Shown: one piece after another, positions 17,032 through 25,072 of the stretch
Numbering within the stretch: the stretch's first letter is position 1
Layout: the number at the start of each line of letters is the position of its first letter
Origin: Bryobacteraceae bacterium
Lineage (GTDB): Bacteria > Acidobacteriota > Terriglobia > Bryobacterales > Bryobacteraceae
Direction of reading: 5' to 3'
NCBI GenBank assembly: GCA_025927575.1
Contig: JAICLJ010000022.1
Span: forward strand, 1 to 40,986
Length of the DNA: 40,986 nt
Made by a program: the position numbers and the translations under genes
The notes under the pieces: model-generated
The model's database searches: none
What the model was told of the DNA's origin: nothing
The model's input: only the letters and a program-made list of their open reading frames with translations

Positions 17032-17823
17032 GTGACCCGCCTAATGGAAGTCCCAGATCCCAAGATGAATCAGCAAGCCCGTCGAGGAAAAGTGTTTTTG
17101 GTAGGCGCCGGTCCGGGCGACCCGGATCTACTGACCGTGAAGGCCGCGCGCGTGCTGGGCCATTGCGATGTAGTACTTTACGATCGCTTGGTGAGTGCTG
17201 AAATTCTAAGACTTGTCCGCCCCGCAGCAGAATTGATTTACGTCGGTAAGCACGAAGGCGAACAGGACCGCGTGCAACCCCGGATCTTCGACCTGCTTCT
17301 GCGGCACGCGCTCGCCGGCAAAATGGTTGTCCGCTTAAAAGGTGGAGACCCGCTGGTATTCGGACGCGGCGCTGAAGAATGGGCGCTTGCACGCGAACAT
17401 GGGATCGATGTAGAGCTGGTTCCCGGCGTCACATCCGCTGTTTCGGCGCCGGGAATTGCCGGTATTCCGCTGACCCATCGCGAAATCTCCCAAAGCTTCG
17501 CTGTAATCACCGGACACTGCAAAGAAGGCCTTGCACAAAATTGGGCGGATTACGCCCGCATTGACACTCTCGTGATCCTAATGGGAGTCAAGAACCGTGC
17601 TTATATCGCACAGTCACTCATCAATGCAGGCCGCGCAGCAGACGAACCCGCGGCGTTTATCGAGCGAGCTACGTCGGAGCGGCAGCGGGTCGTGATTACG
17701 ACTCTTGGCGAAATTGCGAGAGGGCGCGTCGCTGCCGAAAACCCCGCGGTTCTTGTCATCGGAAACGTTGTGCGCGTGCGGGAGCGACTCGTTGGCACAA
17801 TGGAAACGGTCCAGGTCATCTGA
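17032..17823 (+). CDS. cobA: Uroporphyrinogen-III C-methyltransferase (SUMT)
   Basis: Cytoplasmic SAM-dependent enzyme that methylates uroporphyrinogen III at C2 and C7 to precorrin-2, for siroheme or cobalamin. About 250 residues form a single tetrapyrrole methylase domain without a CysG-type extension. Signatures are VFLVGAGPGDPDLLTVKAARVL, VVLYDRLVS, VVRLKGGDPLVFGRGAEE, VPGVTSAVSAPGIAGIPLTHR, VITGH and LVILMGVKN. The start is uncertain among GTG 17032, ATG 17044 and ATG 17065, all before the conserved core. It is convergent with hemD, which makes its substrate, and divergent from the peroxiredoxin gene. Confidence 0.93.
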   Translation: MTRLMEVPDPKMNQQARRGKVFLVGAGPGDPDLLTVKAARVLGHCDVVLYDRLVSAEILRLVRPAAELIYVGKHEGEQDRVQPRIFDLLLRHALAGKMVVRLKGGDPLVFGRGAEEWALAREHGIDVELVPGVTSAVSAPGIAGIPLTHREISQSFAVITGHCKEGLAQNWADYARIDTLVILMGVKNRAYIAQSLINAGRAADEPAAFIERATSERQRVVITTLGEIARGRVAAENPAVLVIGNVVRVRERLVGTMETVQVI

Positions 17824-17842
17824 ACGCCGAGGACGCCGATAC

Positions 17843-17924
17843 TGAGCCGCGAGCGTGAGCGGCTCAACAGCGAAGATCTAGCGGATTGAAGCGAACCGTC
17901 CTGGGTCGCTCACGCTCCCGGCTC
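17843..17924. repeat. Paired REP/BIME-like palindromic repeats between cobA and hemD
   Basis: Two copies of GAGCCGSGAGCGTGAGCG lie in opposite orientation: plus strand 17844-17861 and minus strand 17907-17924, differing at one base. The first copy is also a self-hairpin, TGAGCCGC-(8 nt)-GCGGCTCA (17843-17866). This is the layout of a bacterial interspersed palindrome at convergent 3' ends. It may terminate both genes or stabilise their mRNAs. A related core occurs at 26514-26550. Confidence 0.6.
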
Positions 17925-17949
17925 GGTTTCTGATTTTGCGTGGTACGGA

Positions 17950-18762
17950 TTAGGAAGCCTTCCCCGCTCCGTACGCCTGCGCCGCTTCCCGAACCAGCAG
18001 CCCCATTTTCGGGTGCGTTGGTTCCAGCACGGGAGCAATTCCGCGCTCTCGGAGAGCCTCTGAACAAGTAGGCCCGATCGAGCCCACGAACATTTTGTTC
18101 AATGCCGCAACGGTCGCTTGTCTCTCGCGGCTCTGCTCCGCAATCTGCAGCAAATGATCGACTTGGATGGAGGTAGTGAACAGCGCAACTCTGGCTTCGC
18201 CTGCAACCAGCCGCCGCACCGACTCTCGCAATGGAGCCAGGTCGTCGGGGAACCGCCACTGATAGACGGGGACCGCAGTCACCGTACGCCCTTGCGCTCT
18301 GAGGCCTTCGATCAGGTTTGGGCTATGTTCGCCATATTCCTGAACTGCCACGGATTTTTCAGATCGCCCCGCAACGGCGCTCAGAATCTCACGCCAGGTA
18401 CTCGGCTCAGGCGCAACGGCCGCGACCGGAACGTTCCACTCACGCATCACGGCGCTCGGTTTCGGTCCGCGGACGATAATCGCAACCTTGCGTAGAGCCT
18501 CCCGGAAGTGAGCCTCCGGAAAGCGGCTGGCAAGCACGCGGTCGAGAAATCGGGCGCCCACGCCGGTCAGAAAAATCATCATGTCGAACTCTCCGGCAAA
18601 CAGACGCTCGGCGAACTGAAACGCCTGCTCATTGTCCTCCAACGGGGATTCAACAACGGCAGGAGCGACAAACGGGTTACCGCCGTTGATGCGAATCAAT
18701 TCCGCCATCTCCGCTGCGCGGCGGCTCTCGAAGGAAAGGACACTGGCGCCTGAGAAAGACAT
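17950..18762 (-). CDS. hemD: Uroporphyrinogen-III synthase
   Basis: Closes and inverts ring D of hydroxymethylbilane to give uroporphyrinogen III. The 270 residues have the usual low-conservation two-lobe HemD fold. Recognisable stretches are VLSFESRRAAEMAELI, FDMMIFLTGVGARFLDRVL (typical 'TSxNGV' position), YQWRFPDDLAPLRESVRRL, ALFTTSIQVDHLLQIA and GSIGPTCSEALRERGIAPVLEP. It is probably the last gene of a minus-strand unit hemB, amidohydrolase, hemD, 26 nt after the amidohydrolase stop. The product feeds both heme and the cobA reaction. Confidence 0.9.
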   Translation of the reverse strand: MSFSGASVLSFESRRAAEMAELIRINGGNPFVAPAVVESPLEDNEQAFQFAERLFAGEFDMMIFLTGVGARFLDRVLASRFPEAHFREALRKVAIIVRGPKPSAVMREWNVPVAAVAPEPSTWREILSAVAGRSEKSVAVQEYGEHSPNLIEGLRAQGRTVTAVPVYQWRFPDDLAPLRESVRRLVAGEARVALFTTSIQVDHLLQIAEQSRERQATVAALNKMFVGSIGPTCSEALRERGIAPVLEPTHPKMGLLVREAAQAYGAGKAS

Positions 18763-18788
18763 GATCTATTCTCGCAACCGCTCGGATT

Positions 18789-19703
18789 CTACGAAAACAG
18801 GTTGACCAGGTTGTCGTGCAAGATCAACCGAGCTTGATCGACATCAAGCGCAAGCTCGTAAAGAATCTTGGACTGCTGCTCGAAAATGACGGCGTTCCAG
18901 CCGCGTGGGAAAAAGCTCGAGTCAGTGCCGAAGAGAAGCCGCTCGGGTCCAATCAGGTCGATTGCGCGGCGAAACACCGTTCTCAGATCCAGATCCGAGG
19001 AATCGTATCCGATCCAGCGGTTGCTGCTCGATGTGTCCAGATAAACATTCGGCGCGAGATCTGCAAGCATTAACGCTTCGCGAAGATATCCGGCTCCGAA
19101 ATGAGGAATGATGAAGCGGATTTGCGGGAAATGCTGCGCCACCGGATGCAGGTCAATGGGATTCGAATAGCGGAGATCGAAACGCGAGGGCAGGCCGAGT
19201 TTCTTTCGCACACCCATGCTGAAGGCGCCGCAATGCACAAAAACAACAGCGCGCTGATCGGCCGCTGCTTCGAAGATCGGAAGCAGGCGAGGATCGTCGA
19301 TCGAGTACCGATGCATCGCGGGAAAGAAGCAGAGGCAGCGGATGAGCTTGCGCTCGAATAGGCCGCGTACGCGGTCGAGGGCATCCGGCTGCAGCGGGTC
19401 GATCATGCTGTACCCATAGAAGCGATCCGGGAAAGCCGAAACAGCGGCTTCGACGCTGCCCTCGTCGCCAGGCGTGCTGGCGATCAACGATGCGCGCTCG
19501 ACGCCGCGGCGGTCGAGTTCAGCGGCCCAGGCTTGCGCCAGCTCCACGGGGTTCTGCGCGGGAATCACCCACTCTAACAACGGGCCAAGCGCGGCGGCAT
19601 CCTGAAACTTCTTCTGAATTGCGAGAGATGTGTAAAAGCGATGAGAAAAGAAGTGTACGTGAGCATCGCAGACCGGCAGTTCTCCCCACGGGGTTTCAAC
19701 CAT
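18789..19703 (-). CDS. Amidohydrolase (ACMSD/amidohydrolase-2 type) inside the hem unit
   Basis: A 304-residue metal-dependent TIM-barrel amidohydrolase or decarboxylase of the Amidohydro_2 family; substrate unknown. Metal-site motifs are CDAHVHFF (HxH), AVVFVHCGAF (His), IIPHFGAGYL (His) and LLFGTDSSFFPRGW (Asp). There is no signal peptide. The start is well supported by GAGGAGAA seven bases before the ATG. It lies between hemB (60 nt upstream) and hemD (26 nt downstream), all on the minus strand. Nothing known links this family to porphyrin synthesis, so the placement may be chance or may mark an accessory function. Confidence 0.88.
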   Translation of the reverse strand: MVETPWGELPVCDAHVHFFSHRFYTSLAIQKKFQDAAALGPLLEWVIPAQNPVELAQAWAAELDRRGVERASLIASTPGDEGSVEAAVSAFPDRFYGYSMIDPLQPDALDRVRGLFERKLIRCLCFFPAMHRYSIDDPRLLPIFEAAADQRAVVFVHCGAFSMGVRKKLGLPSRFDLRYSNPIDLHPVAQHFPQIRFIIPHFGAGYLREALMLADLAPNVYLDTSSSNRWIGYDSSDLDLRTVFRRAIDLIGPERLLFGTDSSFFPRGWNAVIFEQQSKILYELALDVDQARLILHDNLVNLFS

Positions 19704-19763
19704 GAACGTGTTCTCCTCGCGCGCGAAACATTCTCACTGTAGCGCAGCAACGCGTGTAAGCTG

Positions 19764-20735
19764 CTACGGCAGCAAGTCCGCCGCAATTTTTGAAAAATAG
19801 GTGAGGGTGAAGTCGGCGCCAGCGCGGCGGATGCTAGTCAAAATTTCGAACATGGTGCGCTCTAAATCGAGCCAGCCCTTCTCGACAGCCGCCATCACCA
19901 TGCTGTACTCGCCGCTCACGTGGTAAGCGCCGATGGGCACATCGAAGCGCCGGCGCGCCTCGTGAATGATGTCCAGGTAAGCCAGCGCCGGCTTCACCAT
20001 GATCATGTCCGTGCCTTCTTCGATATCGAGCTCAATTTCACGCATTGCTTCGCGGGCATTCGCCGGGTCCATCTGATAACTGCGCCGATCGCCAAACTGC
20101 GGAGCCGATTCAGCGGCATCGCGAAACGGGCTGTAAAATACCGACGAATATTTCGCGGCATAAGAAAGTATCGGCGTATTAATGAAACCGGCTGCATCGA
20201 GACCTTTGCGAATCGCCGCGACACGGCCGTCCATCATGTCGCTGGGAGCGACAACATCGGCTCCGGCGCGCGCATGCGACACGGCCGCTTTGGTAAGCCA
20301 TTCCAGGGTGATGTCGTTATCGACATCGCCGTCTTTGATGAAGCCGCAGTGACCGTGGCTCGTGTATTCGCAATTGCAAACATCAGTCATCACCAGCAGC
20401 TTCGGATGCGCTTTTTTGATGGCTCGAACCGCGCGCTGCGTGATGCCGTCGTCCGCGTACGCACCCGATGCCATCTCATCCTTGTGCTCCGGAATGCCGA
20501 ATAAAATCACGCCTCCGAGTCCGAGCGCCAGGCATTCTTCGCACTCCTCGACAACTTTGTCGATCGATAGTTGCGCGTGGCCTGGCATCGAGCCGATCTC
20601 GCGCCGGACTCCTTCGCCCGGGCAGACAAATAACGGCAGGATGAATTGTGAAGGGTCAAGCTGCGTTTCACGAATCAGGCGGCGAATCGGCTCGCCTGAG
20701 CGCAGGCGGCGTAAACGTTGAACAGGGAATGCCAT
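19764..20735 (-). CDS. hemB: Delta-aminolevulinic acid dehydratase (porphobilinogen synthase)
   Basis: Condenses two 5-aminolevulinate molecules to porphobilinogen in the cytoplasm. The 323 residues are the usual length. Catalytic Lys are K195 ([15 protein letters not shown]) and K248 ([12 protein letters not shown]). The Cys-rich metal site [14 protein letters not shown] (C120, C122, C130) marks the zinc-dependent type rather than the Asp-rich magnesium type. It is the first gene of the probable unit with the amidohydrolase and hemD, and divergent from the acylphosphatase gene. Confidence 0.97.
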   Translation of the reverse strand: MAFPVQRLRRLRSGEPIRRLIRETQLDPSQFILPLFVCPGEGVRREIGSMPGHAQLSIDKVVEECEECLALGLGGVILFGIPEHKDEMASGAYADDGITQRAVRAIKKAHPKLLVMTDVCNCEYTSHGHCGFIKDGDVDNDITLEWLTKAAVSHARAGADVVAPSDMMDGRVAAIRKGLDAAGFINTPILSYAAKYSSVFYSPFRDAAESAPQFGDRRSYQMDPANAREAMREIELDIEEGTDMIMVKPALAYLDIIHEARRRFDVPIGAYHVSGEYSMVMAAVEKGWLDLERTMFEILTSIRRAGADFTLTYFSKIAADLLP

Positions 20736-20848
20736 GCGAATGAATTCTTCTTTCAGTTTGGCAGAAGCTGTTTAACAGCGAGGCTCCTACGATGCCGCCG
20801 CAGGCCGAGGGCCGGTCGCACTCAAATCATCGACTATCGCGTGAAACA

Positions 20849-21133
20849 ATGAAATCGATGGGGCGGAAAGAGGCCAGGCGCTGGTTCGTCAGCGGCCGCG
20901 TGCAAAGAGTTGGATTCCGATACTTCGTTCAAAGGCGCGCCGCCGAGCTGGGCCTGCAAGGCTGGACCCGCAATCTGGCGGATGGACGGGTTGAAGTGTA
21001 CGCGGTGGGGGCTCCGAAAAAGCTATCTGATTTGGCGGCCGCGCTTCACGCAGGCCCCACTTTCTCCGATGTGCGAGGCGTGGAAGAACGAGAAGAAGAA
21101 GTGCGGCAGTCTTCCGGCTTTCATGTCATGTAG
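20849..21133 (+). CDS. acyP: Acylphosphatase
   Basis: A 94-residue cytoplasmic enzyme hydrolysing acyl phosphates. The signature SGRVQRVGFRYFVQRRAAELGLQGWTRNL is present in two halves: GRVQRVGFRYFV with the phosphate-binding Arg, and GWTRNLADGRVEV with the catalytic Asn. The open frame extends 19 codons upstream, but ATG 20849 gives the normal small size; ATG 20858 is also possible. The 3' end overlaps the convergent glycosyltransferase gene by 8 bp. Confidence 0.92.
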   Translation: MKSMGRKEARRWFVSGRVQRVGFRYFVQRRAAELGLQGWTRNLADGRVEVYAVGAPKKLSDLAAALHAGPTFSDVRGVEEREEEVRQSSGFHVM

Positions 21134-22292
21134 AAATGCAGGCCGGGGATTCACCCATAAGATTCAATTGCCGGACAAGCGACGAATACAGGCTCTTTAC
21201 GCGCTGAAAGAACTGCTCGTCACTGAATTTCTGCTGCACCTGACGGCGTGCTCCCTCGGCCAAGCGGCGCGCTTCCTCGGGATCTCGTATCAGCAGCAGG
21301 AGCGATTCCGCCAGCTTATCCGGAGAGGCATGCGGCACGAGCAATCCAGATTGATTGTGTACGATTGCCTCGGAAACGCCCCCTACATCGGTAGCAACAA
21401 CCGGCTTAGCATGCGACATCGCCTCGAGCAGCACCAGCGGAAATCCTTCCACGTGACTGGATAGAACAAACATGTCGATGGCCGCGTAGAAGCGGCCCAT
21501 GTCTTGCTCAAATCCTGCAAAAAGGAAGTGCTCGGAAAGTCCCGCCTGGTTGATCAGCGCCGCTAACCGGCCGTGATACTCCCGGTGGGCCGGTTCCTTT
21601 TGATAATCGCCGGCGATGAGAAAGCAGCATTGCGGAAAGGCGTCCACAATTGTTTTAGCGGCTTTGATCAGTGTTTCAAAATCTTTGCTGGGGTGCACAC
21701 GGGAAGCCATTCCAACCACGATTGACTCGGGCGCGATGCCATAGTGCTCGCGCGCCTGGCCGGATGCAGCTTCGGACATCGCCGGCAGCGTAATGCCATC
21801 GTAGAGAACGTCGCCCCGAAGAGCACGCTTTCGCATCGCGAACGTATCCCGCGTCTGCATCGACACGAACACGAATCTCTGCACCGGATATAAAAAACTC
21901 TGGTCGCGCTTGCTGATGTCGCATGACTGGCAGCGCACGTGACTCATGACGAAAGCGCCGGAGAGTCTTCCGGCGAGCCCCGCGTAATGGGCCGCCAGAA
22001 TGTCGGAGCAGTGGACAATCCGCACTTGGTGGCGCCGCAGTTCGTGCGTGAGAAAACGAGTGGCCCTTAGGTACGGAAGCGGATTGTGGTAACTCGGCTC
22101 TACCTGGTCGTAGCACGAGGTCACAAAGCTATGCTCGTGAAACAGCTGCCTAAGCTCATTAGATCCCGATGGGCAGAACAGAATGCTCTCGTAACCTGCC
22201 ATGGCCAACGCGTCGGCAAGACGCAGAGTAGCCACCTCCGTGCCGCCGATATTAGGGAACGGCAGTATGTGCGCGATTCGGATCGGATTCAT
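21126..22292 (-). CDS. GT4-family glycosyltransferase
   Basis: A 388-residue GT-B glycosyltransferase. The N-terminal domain has the typical acceptor-side start IAHILPFPNIGGTEVATLRLADAL. The C-terminal sugar-nucleotide domain has VVGMASRVHPSKDFETLI, FLFAGFEQDMGRFYAAIDMFVLSS, then HVEGFPLVLLEAMSHAKPVVAT with the conserved E-x7-E (EGFPLVLLE). It probably adds a sugar to a lipid-linked glycan or exopolysaccharide; donor and acceptor are not predictable. An upstream extension of 37 codons exists but would run toward the aroF leader promoter; ATG 22292 gives the conserved start. Confidence 0.88.
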   Translation of the reverse strand: MNPIRIAHILPFPNIGGTEVATLRLADALAMAGYESILFCPSGSNELRQLFHEHSFVTSCYDQVEPSYHNPLPYLRATRFLTHELRRHQVRIVHCSDILAAHYAGLAGRLSGAFVMSHVRCQSCDISKRDQSFLYPVQRFVFVSMQTRDTFAMRKRALRGDVLYDGITLPAMSEAASGQAREHYGIAPESIVVGMASRVHPSKDFETLIKAAKTIVDAFPQCCFLIAGDYQKEPAHREYHGRLAALINQAGLSEHFLFAGFEQDMGRFYAAIDMFVLSSHVEGFPLVLLEAMSHAKPVVATDVGGVSEAIVHNQSGLLVPHASPDKLAESLLLLIRDPEEARRLAEGARRQVQQKFSDEQFFQRVKSLYSSLVRQLNLMGESPACIST

Positions 22293-22403
22293 AGGGCCGC
22301 TCCGTACCCGGACCGCTTTCCCGGGACCATCTCTCTTAGCACAAGCATAGCCAATTGACCCCGCCACCACCTGGTGGTGTAAAAGTTTTAATACGACATG
22401 CAC

Positions 22404-22433
22404 TTGCCAGAAGTGCTTCGATAAGTTTATACT
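22404..22433 (+). promoter_or_regulatory. Sigma70-type promoter of the aroF leader
   Basis: TTGCCA at 22404-22409, an 18-nt spacer, then TATACT at 22428-22433. The leader ATG begins at 22443, only about 10 nt after the -10 element. Transcription would therefore start at or within a few bases of the ATG, which implies a leaderless or nearly leaderless message; no Shine-Dalgarno sequence is seen. Confidence 0.6.
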
Positions 22434-22442
22434 CCTAATTTC

Positions 22443-22520
22443 ATGGCTAACGTGGTCGCCAACTATTACTTCTTTCGATTTTGGTTCGGACCAACTTCGA
22501 ACCGAGTGGCGTCTGCGTAG
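22443..22520 (+). CDS. Aromatic amino acid leader peptide of aroF (attenuator)
   Basis: A 25-codon ORF too short for routine gene calling. It reads MANVVA, then NYYFFRFWFG, then PTSNRVASA and TAG. Seven of nine consecutive codons at 22464-22487 specify Tyr, Phe or Trp, the end products of the pathway that starts with the downstream DAHP synthase. Ribosome stalling here under aromatic starvation would expose 22498-22509 to pair with the terminator's 5' arm. Family knowledge: pheL and trpL leaders work this way. Starting almost at the predicted transcript end, it would be translated from a leaderless mRNA. Confidence 0.82.
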   Translation: MANVVANYYFFRFWFGPTSNRVASA

Positions 22521-22560
22521 ACCTGGATAATACAGGAACAGGAGTTAAAAGGCCCACTCG
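22483..22560 (+). promoter_or_regulatory. Antiterminator elements of the aroF attenuator
   Basis: Three competing arms are visible. GGTTCG (22483-22488, inside the Trp-Phe codons) can pair with CGAACC (22498-22503). The overlapping CGAGTGG (22503-22509, in the last leader codons) can instead pair with CCACTCG (22554-22560), which is most of the terminator's 5' arm. A ribosome stalled on the aromatic codons frees the second segment and favours antitermination. A ribosome reaching the TAG covers it and lets the terminator form. This is deduced by eye, without energy calculation. Confidence 0.65.
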
Positions 22561-22578
22561 AAAGCGAGTGGGCCTTTT
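22547..22578 (+). terminator. Intrinsic terminator of the aroF attenuator
   Basis: AAAAGGCCCACTCG, loop AAAG, then CGAGTGGGCCTTTT: a perfect 14-bp inverted repeat whose 3' arm ends in TTTT (followed by GCTTGT). It lies between the leader peptide stop and the aroF start, so it would end transcription before aroF when aromatic amino acids are plentiful. Confidence 0.85.
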
Positions 22579-22634
22579 GCTTGTGTGCAAATCACGCTCG
22601 CGGAATTCGCGAAGCAGTTCGTCGGTGAGGTCAA

Positions 22635-23672
22635 ATGATCATCTCAATGAAACTACATGCCACCCGGGGGGAAATCGACGCGGTTTGTGAGCGCATCCGC
22701 GACTTTGGATATAAGGTGCACTCAATTGAGGGAGAAGAACGCGTCGTCATCGGCGTGGTGGGCACGGGGGACGTGACCACTTGTCTCGAATCCCTCGAAG
22801 CCATGCCGCAGGTTGAAAATGCGGTGCGGATCTCTGCCCCATACAAATTCGTGAGCCGTGAATTCCGGCCGGGCAAGTCCGTCATTCGAGTGAACGGCAC
22901 CGATATTGGCGGCGATGAATTCGTTATGATGGCCGGCCCGTGCTCAGTGGAAAGTGAAAAGCAGATCCTCGAAACGGCGTATGCGGTGGCGCGCTTGGGG
23001 GCAAAGTTCTTACGCGGCGGAGCGTTTAAGCCGCGCACGTCGCCCTACGACTTCCAGGGCCTTGAAGAAGCGGGCTTGAAGCTTCTGCGAAAGGCGAAAC
23101 AGGAAACCGGCCTGGGCGTCATTACGGAGGTGATGAGCGACCGCGACGTTCCGATGGTCGCCGAATATGCGGATATACTGCAGATCGGCGCGCGCAATAT
23201 GCAGAACTTCGCCTTGCTGAAAACTCTCGGCAAAGCGGGTAAGCCAGTCATGCTGAAGCGCGGGCTAAGTTCCACCATCAAAGAACTGCTGATGTCCGCC
23301 GAGTATGTCGTCGCCCATGGCAATCCTAACGTTATTTTGTGCGAGCGCGGCATCCGAACCTTCGAGACGGCCACGCGCAACACCTGCGACATCGCCGCGG
23401 TTGCCGTATTGAACGAGCTTTCTCACTTGCCAGTGATTCTCGATCCGAGCCATGCAACCGGTAAGCGCAGCCTGGTGCCGCCGCTATGCCGCGCCGGCGT
23501 GGCTATCGGCGCGGATGGACTGATCGTCGAGTGCCATCCCAATCCGGAGAAAGCGATGAGTGATGGCGCTCAATCGTTGTCCTTACAGCAGTTCGCAAAT
23601 ATGATGAACGAATTGCAGCCCTACATCGCTTTGTGGAAGCAGGCCCGAGTCCATGAGGCGGTTGTAGCGTAG
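22635..23672 (+). CDS. aroF: 3-deoxy-7-phosphoheptulonate (DAHP) synthase, type I-beta
   Basis: Joins phosphoenolpyruvate and erythrose 4-phosphate, the first step of the shikimate pathway. Residues 1-70 form the ferredoxin-like/ACT-like regulatory domain ([26 protein letters not shown]), which in related enzymes mediates feedback inhibition. The TIM barrel follows, with [12 protein letters not shown] (metal Cys103), [11 protein letters not shown] (128-138), [48 protein letters not shown] and [10 protein letters not shown]. The start is ATG 22635, with GTGAGG four bases upstream. Expression is probably set by the leader-peptide attenuator just upstream, and activity by the N-terminal domain. 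Confidence 0.96.
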   Translation: MIISMKLHATRGEIDAVCERIRDFGYKVHSIEGEERVVIGVVGTGDVTTCLESLEAMPQVENAVRISAPYKFVSREFRPGKSVIRVNGTDIGGDEFVMMAGPCSVESEKQILETAYAVARLGAKFLRGGAFKPRTSPYDFQGLEEAGLKLLRKAKQETGLGVITEVMSDRDVPMVAEYADILQIGARNMQNFALLKTLGKAGKPVMLKRGLSSTIKELLMSAEYVVAHGNPNVILCERGIRTFETATRNTCDIAAVAVLNELSHLPVILDPSHATGKRSLVPPLCRAGVAIGADGLIVECHPNPEKAMSDGAQSLSLQQFANMMNELQPYIALWKQARVHEAVVA

Positions 23673-23687
23673 CGCGTAGCGCTACGC
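23667..23687. terminator. Hairpin overlapping the aroF stop codon
   Basis: GCGTAGCGC-GTA-GCGCTACGC is a perfect 9-bp stem with a 3-nt loop; the aroF TAG (23670-23672) lies inside the 5' arm. No T tract follows on either strand, so termination is unproven. It sits between convergent aroF and the DUF2231-Rieske gene. Confidence 0.45.
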
Positions 23688-23728
23688 AGGATCAGATGCT
23701 TCCCTGACGGGGACTCTCACAGCCGCGT

Positions 23729-24607
23729 TCAGCGCTGCTGCCGCCGAACGTGTACTTCGCCGTTGCGAACTGCCACCTGTAACTTCGGTTGGGGGCTTGT
23801 AGCGGGTCCGGAAACCACAGATCCGTCCGTCAGGCAGAATTGCGAACCATGCCAGGGGCACTCGATCGTGCCGTTCTTCACCTCTCCTTCTGAAAGTGGG
23901 CCGCCCACATGGGAGCAGATATTCCCGAGCGCAAAAATCTGGCCGTCTTTTTTGAGCAAAAAGATTTCCACGCCGTTGACAGTTCCTTTCGAGGGCTTGC
24001 CCTCCTCGAGATCGGATTCATTGCAGACTTTCGTGTATTCCTCGGGAAGGTCATCGCGGTCGACGCTATGGTCCACGCCAATTCGGTGGCCATAGACCAG
24101 TTCGCCGCCGAGATACGAACTCGCCAGCACCATTCCGAGCCCCGCGAACCCGAGCCCGCGGCCGGCGCCGCGCTTATTTGCTTTTCGAAAAATATAAGAG
24201 CCGGTGTAGAGCAGGGCCGCCCCTACATTCAGCAATCCGTGCAGAGCGCCCAATCGCTGGTATTTACCCTCGGTATCGCTCCAGTCCGTCAGACCAGTCG
24301 CCGCTGACCCTACCGCGCCCGCCAGACCCACGAGCACGGCCGCATCCGCGCCGGCAGCGTATTCGGAACGCCCTCCGCACTCCAGAAGGTCGAGAACTGC
24401 CGCTGTGGTCCAACTACCAATCGGCACGTCGGTGATGGCTCCGTGCAGGGGGTGCCCCAACCAGACCCCGTGCAATGCATTCTTGACGGAGCGGGCGTTC
24501 GGCCCCATGGACCGGTAAGCGTCTTTGACAAGAGCCTGCCCTTTCTCCTGAATGGGCTGCAGCCATTCCTGCTTTTCTGTAAAGGCTGTGATCGGTTTTC
24601 TGCTCAT
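23729..24607 (-). CDS. DUF2231 membrane domain fused to a Rieske [2Fe-2S] domain
   Basis: A 292-residue fusion. The N-terminal half is the DUF2231 membrane domain: NALHGVWLGHPLHGAITDVPIGSW, then hydrophobic segments at about 65-110, 120-140 and 150-172. Its conserved His could bind heme, but that is inference. The C-terminal Rieske domain has C231-S-H233 (ICSHVGGPLSEG) and C250-P-W-H253 (CPWHGSQF), binding a [2Fe-2S] cluster. It is probably an electron-transfer protein at the membrane; the partner is unknown. The frame extends 40 codons upstream, but MSRKPITAFTEKQEWLQP matches the usual family start. It is divergent from padR. Confidence 0.88.
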   Translation of the reverse strand: MSRKPITAFTEKQEWLQPIQEKGQALVKDAYRSMGPNARSVKNALHGVWLGHPLHGAITDVPIGSWTTAAVLDLLECGGRSEYAAGADAAVLVGLAGAVGSAATGLTDWSDTEGKYQRLGALHGLLNVGAALLYTGSYIFRKANKRGAGRGLGFAGLGMVLASSYLGGELVYGHRIGVDHSVDRDDLPEEYTKVCNESDLEEGKPSKGTVNGVEIFLLKKDGQIFALGNICSHVGGPLSEGEVKNGTIECPWHGSQFCLTDGSVVSGPATSPQPKLQVAVRNGEVHVRRQQR

Positions 24608-24742
24608 ACCCGTAGACGCTTTCCGCCGCAGTTCTTTGTGGGGGAACGCCCCGGAAATGTACGAGACGGCAGCGCTTTCACCGGGATAATCGATCTTGGC
24701 CTTGACGAGCAAACCCATTAGTATCACACTGTATTGATAATC

Positions 24743-25072
24743 ATGCTCGGAGAGTTTGAATATATGCTGCTCGCTGCCGCCGTGCGACTAGGAGAAGATG
24801 CGTACGGCGCGGCGATCCGGCAGGAAATGGAAATCACAACCGGACGCCGATGCTCTATCGGAGCGCTCTATACAACGCTCGATCGGCTGGAAAAGAAAGG
24901 CCTGCTCAAAACCTGGATGGGTGAAGCTACACCGCAACGGGGTGGGCGCGCGAAACGGATGGTTCGAGTGACTGCGAAGGGCGTTCAGGAGGCGACCGCC
25001 TTTTATAACACCGTAGTGCGTGCGACTCGAGGTCTTTCCTGGGAAGTGAGCCGAGTTATGGTCCGGTTATGA
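24743..25072 (+). CDS. PadR-family transcriptional regulator
   Basis: A winged-helix repressor of about 109 residues. Typical features are the start MLGEFEYMLLAAAVRLGEDAYGAAI, the recognition helix region RRCSIGALYTTLDRLEKKGLL, the wing with RAKRMVRVTAKG and a short dimerising C-terminal helix. The ATG at 24743 gives the conserved start; a TTG nine bases upstream is also open. Its stop overlaps the next start by 4 bp (ATGA), indicating translational coupling with the membrane protein it probably controls or acts with. This PadR-membrane protein pairing is frequent in Acidobacteriota. Confidence 0.93.
   Translation: MLGEFEYMLLAAAVRLGEDAYGAAIRQEMEITTGRRCSIGALYTTLDRLEKKGLLKTWMGEATPQRGGRAKRMVRVTAKGVQEATAFYNTVVRATRGLSWEVSRVMVRL

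Noticed and set aside
16946..17392. A 148-codon minus-strand frame upstream of the peroxiredoxin
   Set aside because: It overlaps the cobA N-terminal coding region on the other strand and has an Arg-rich, non-protein-like translation.
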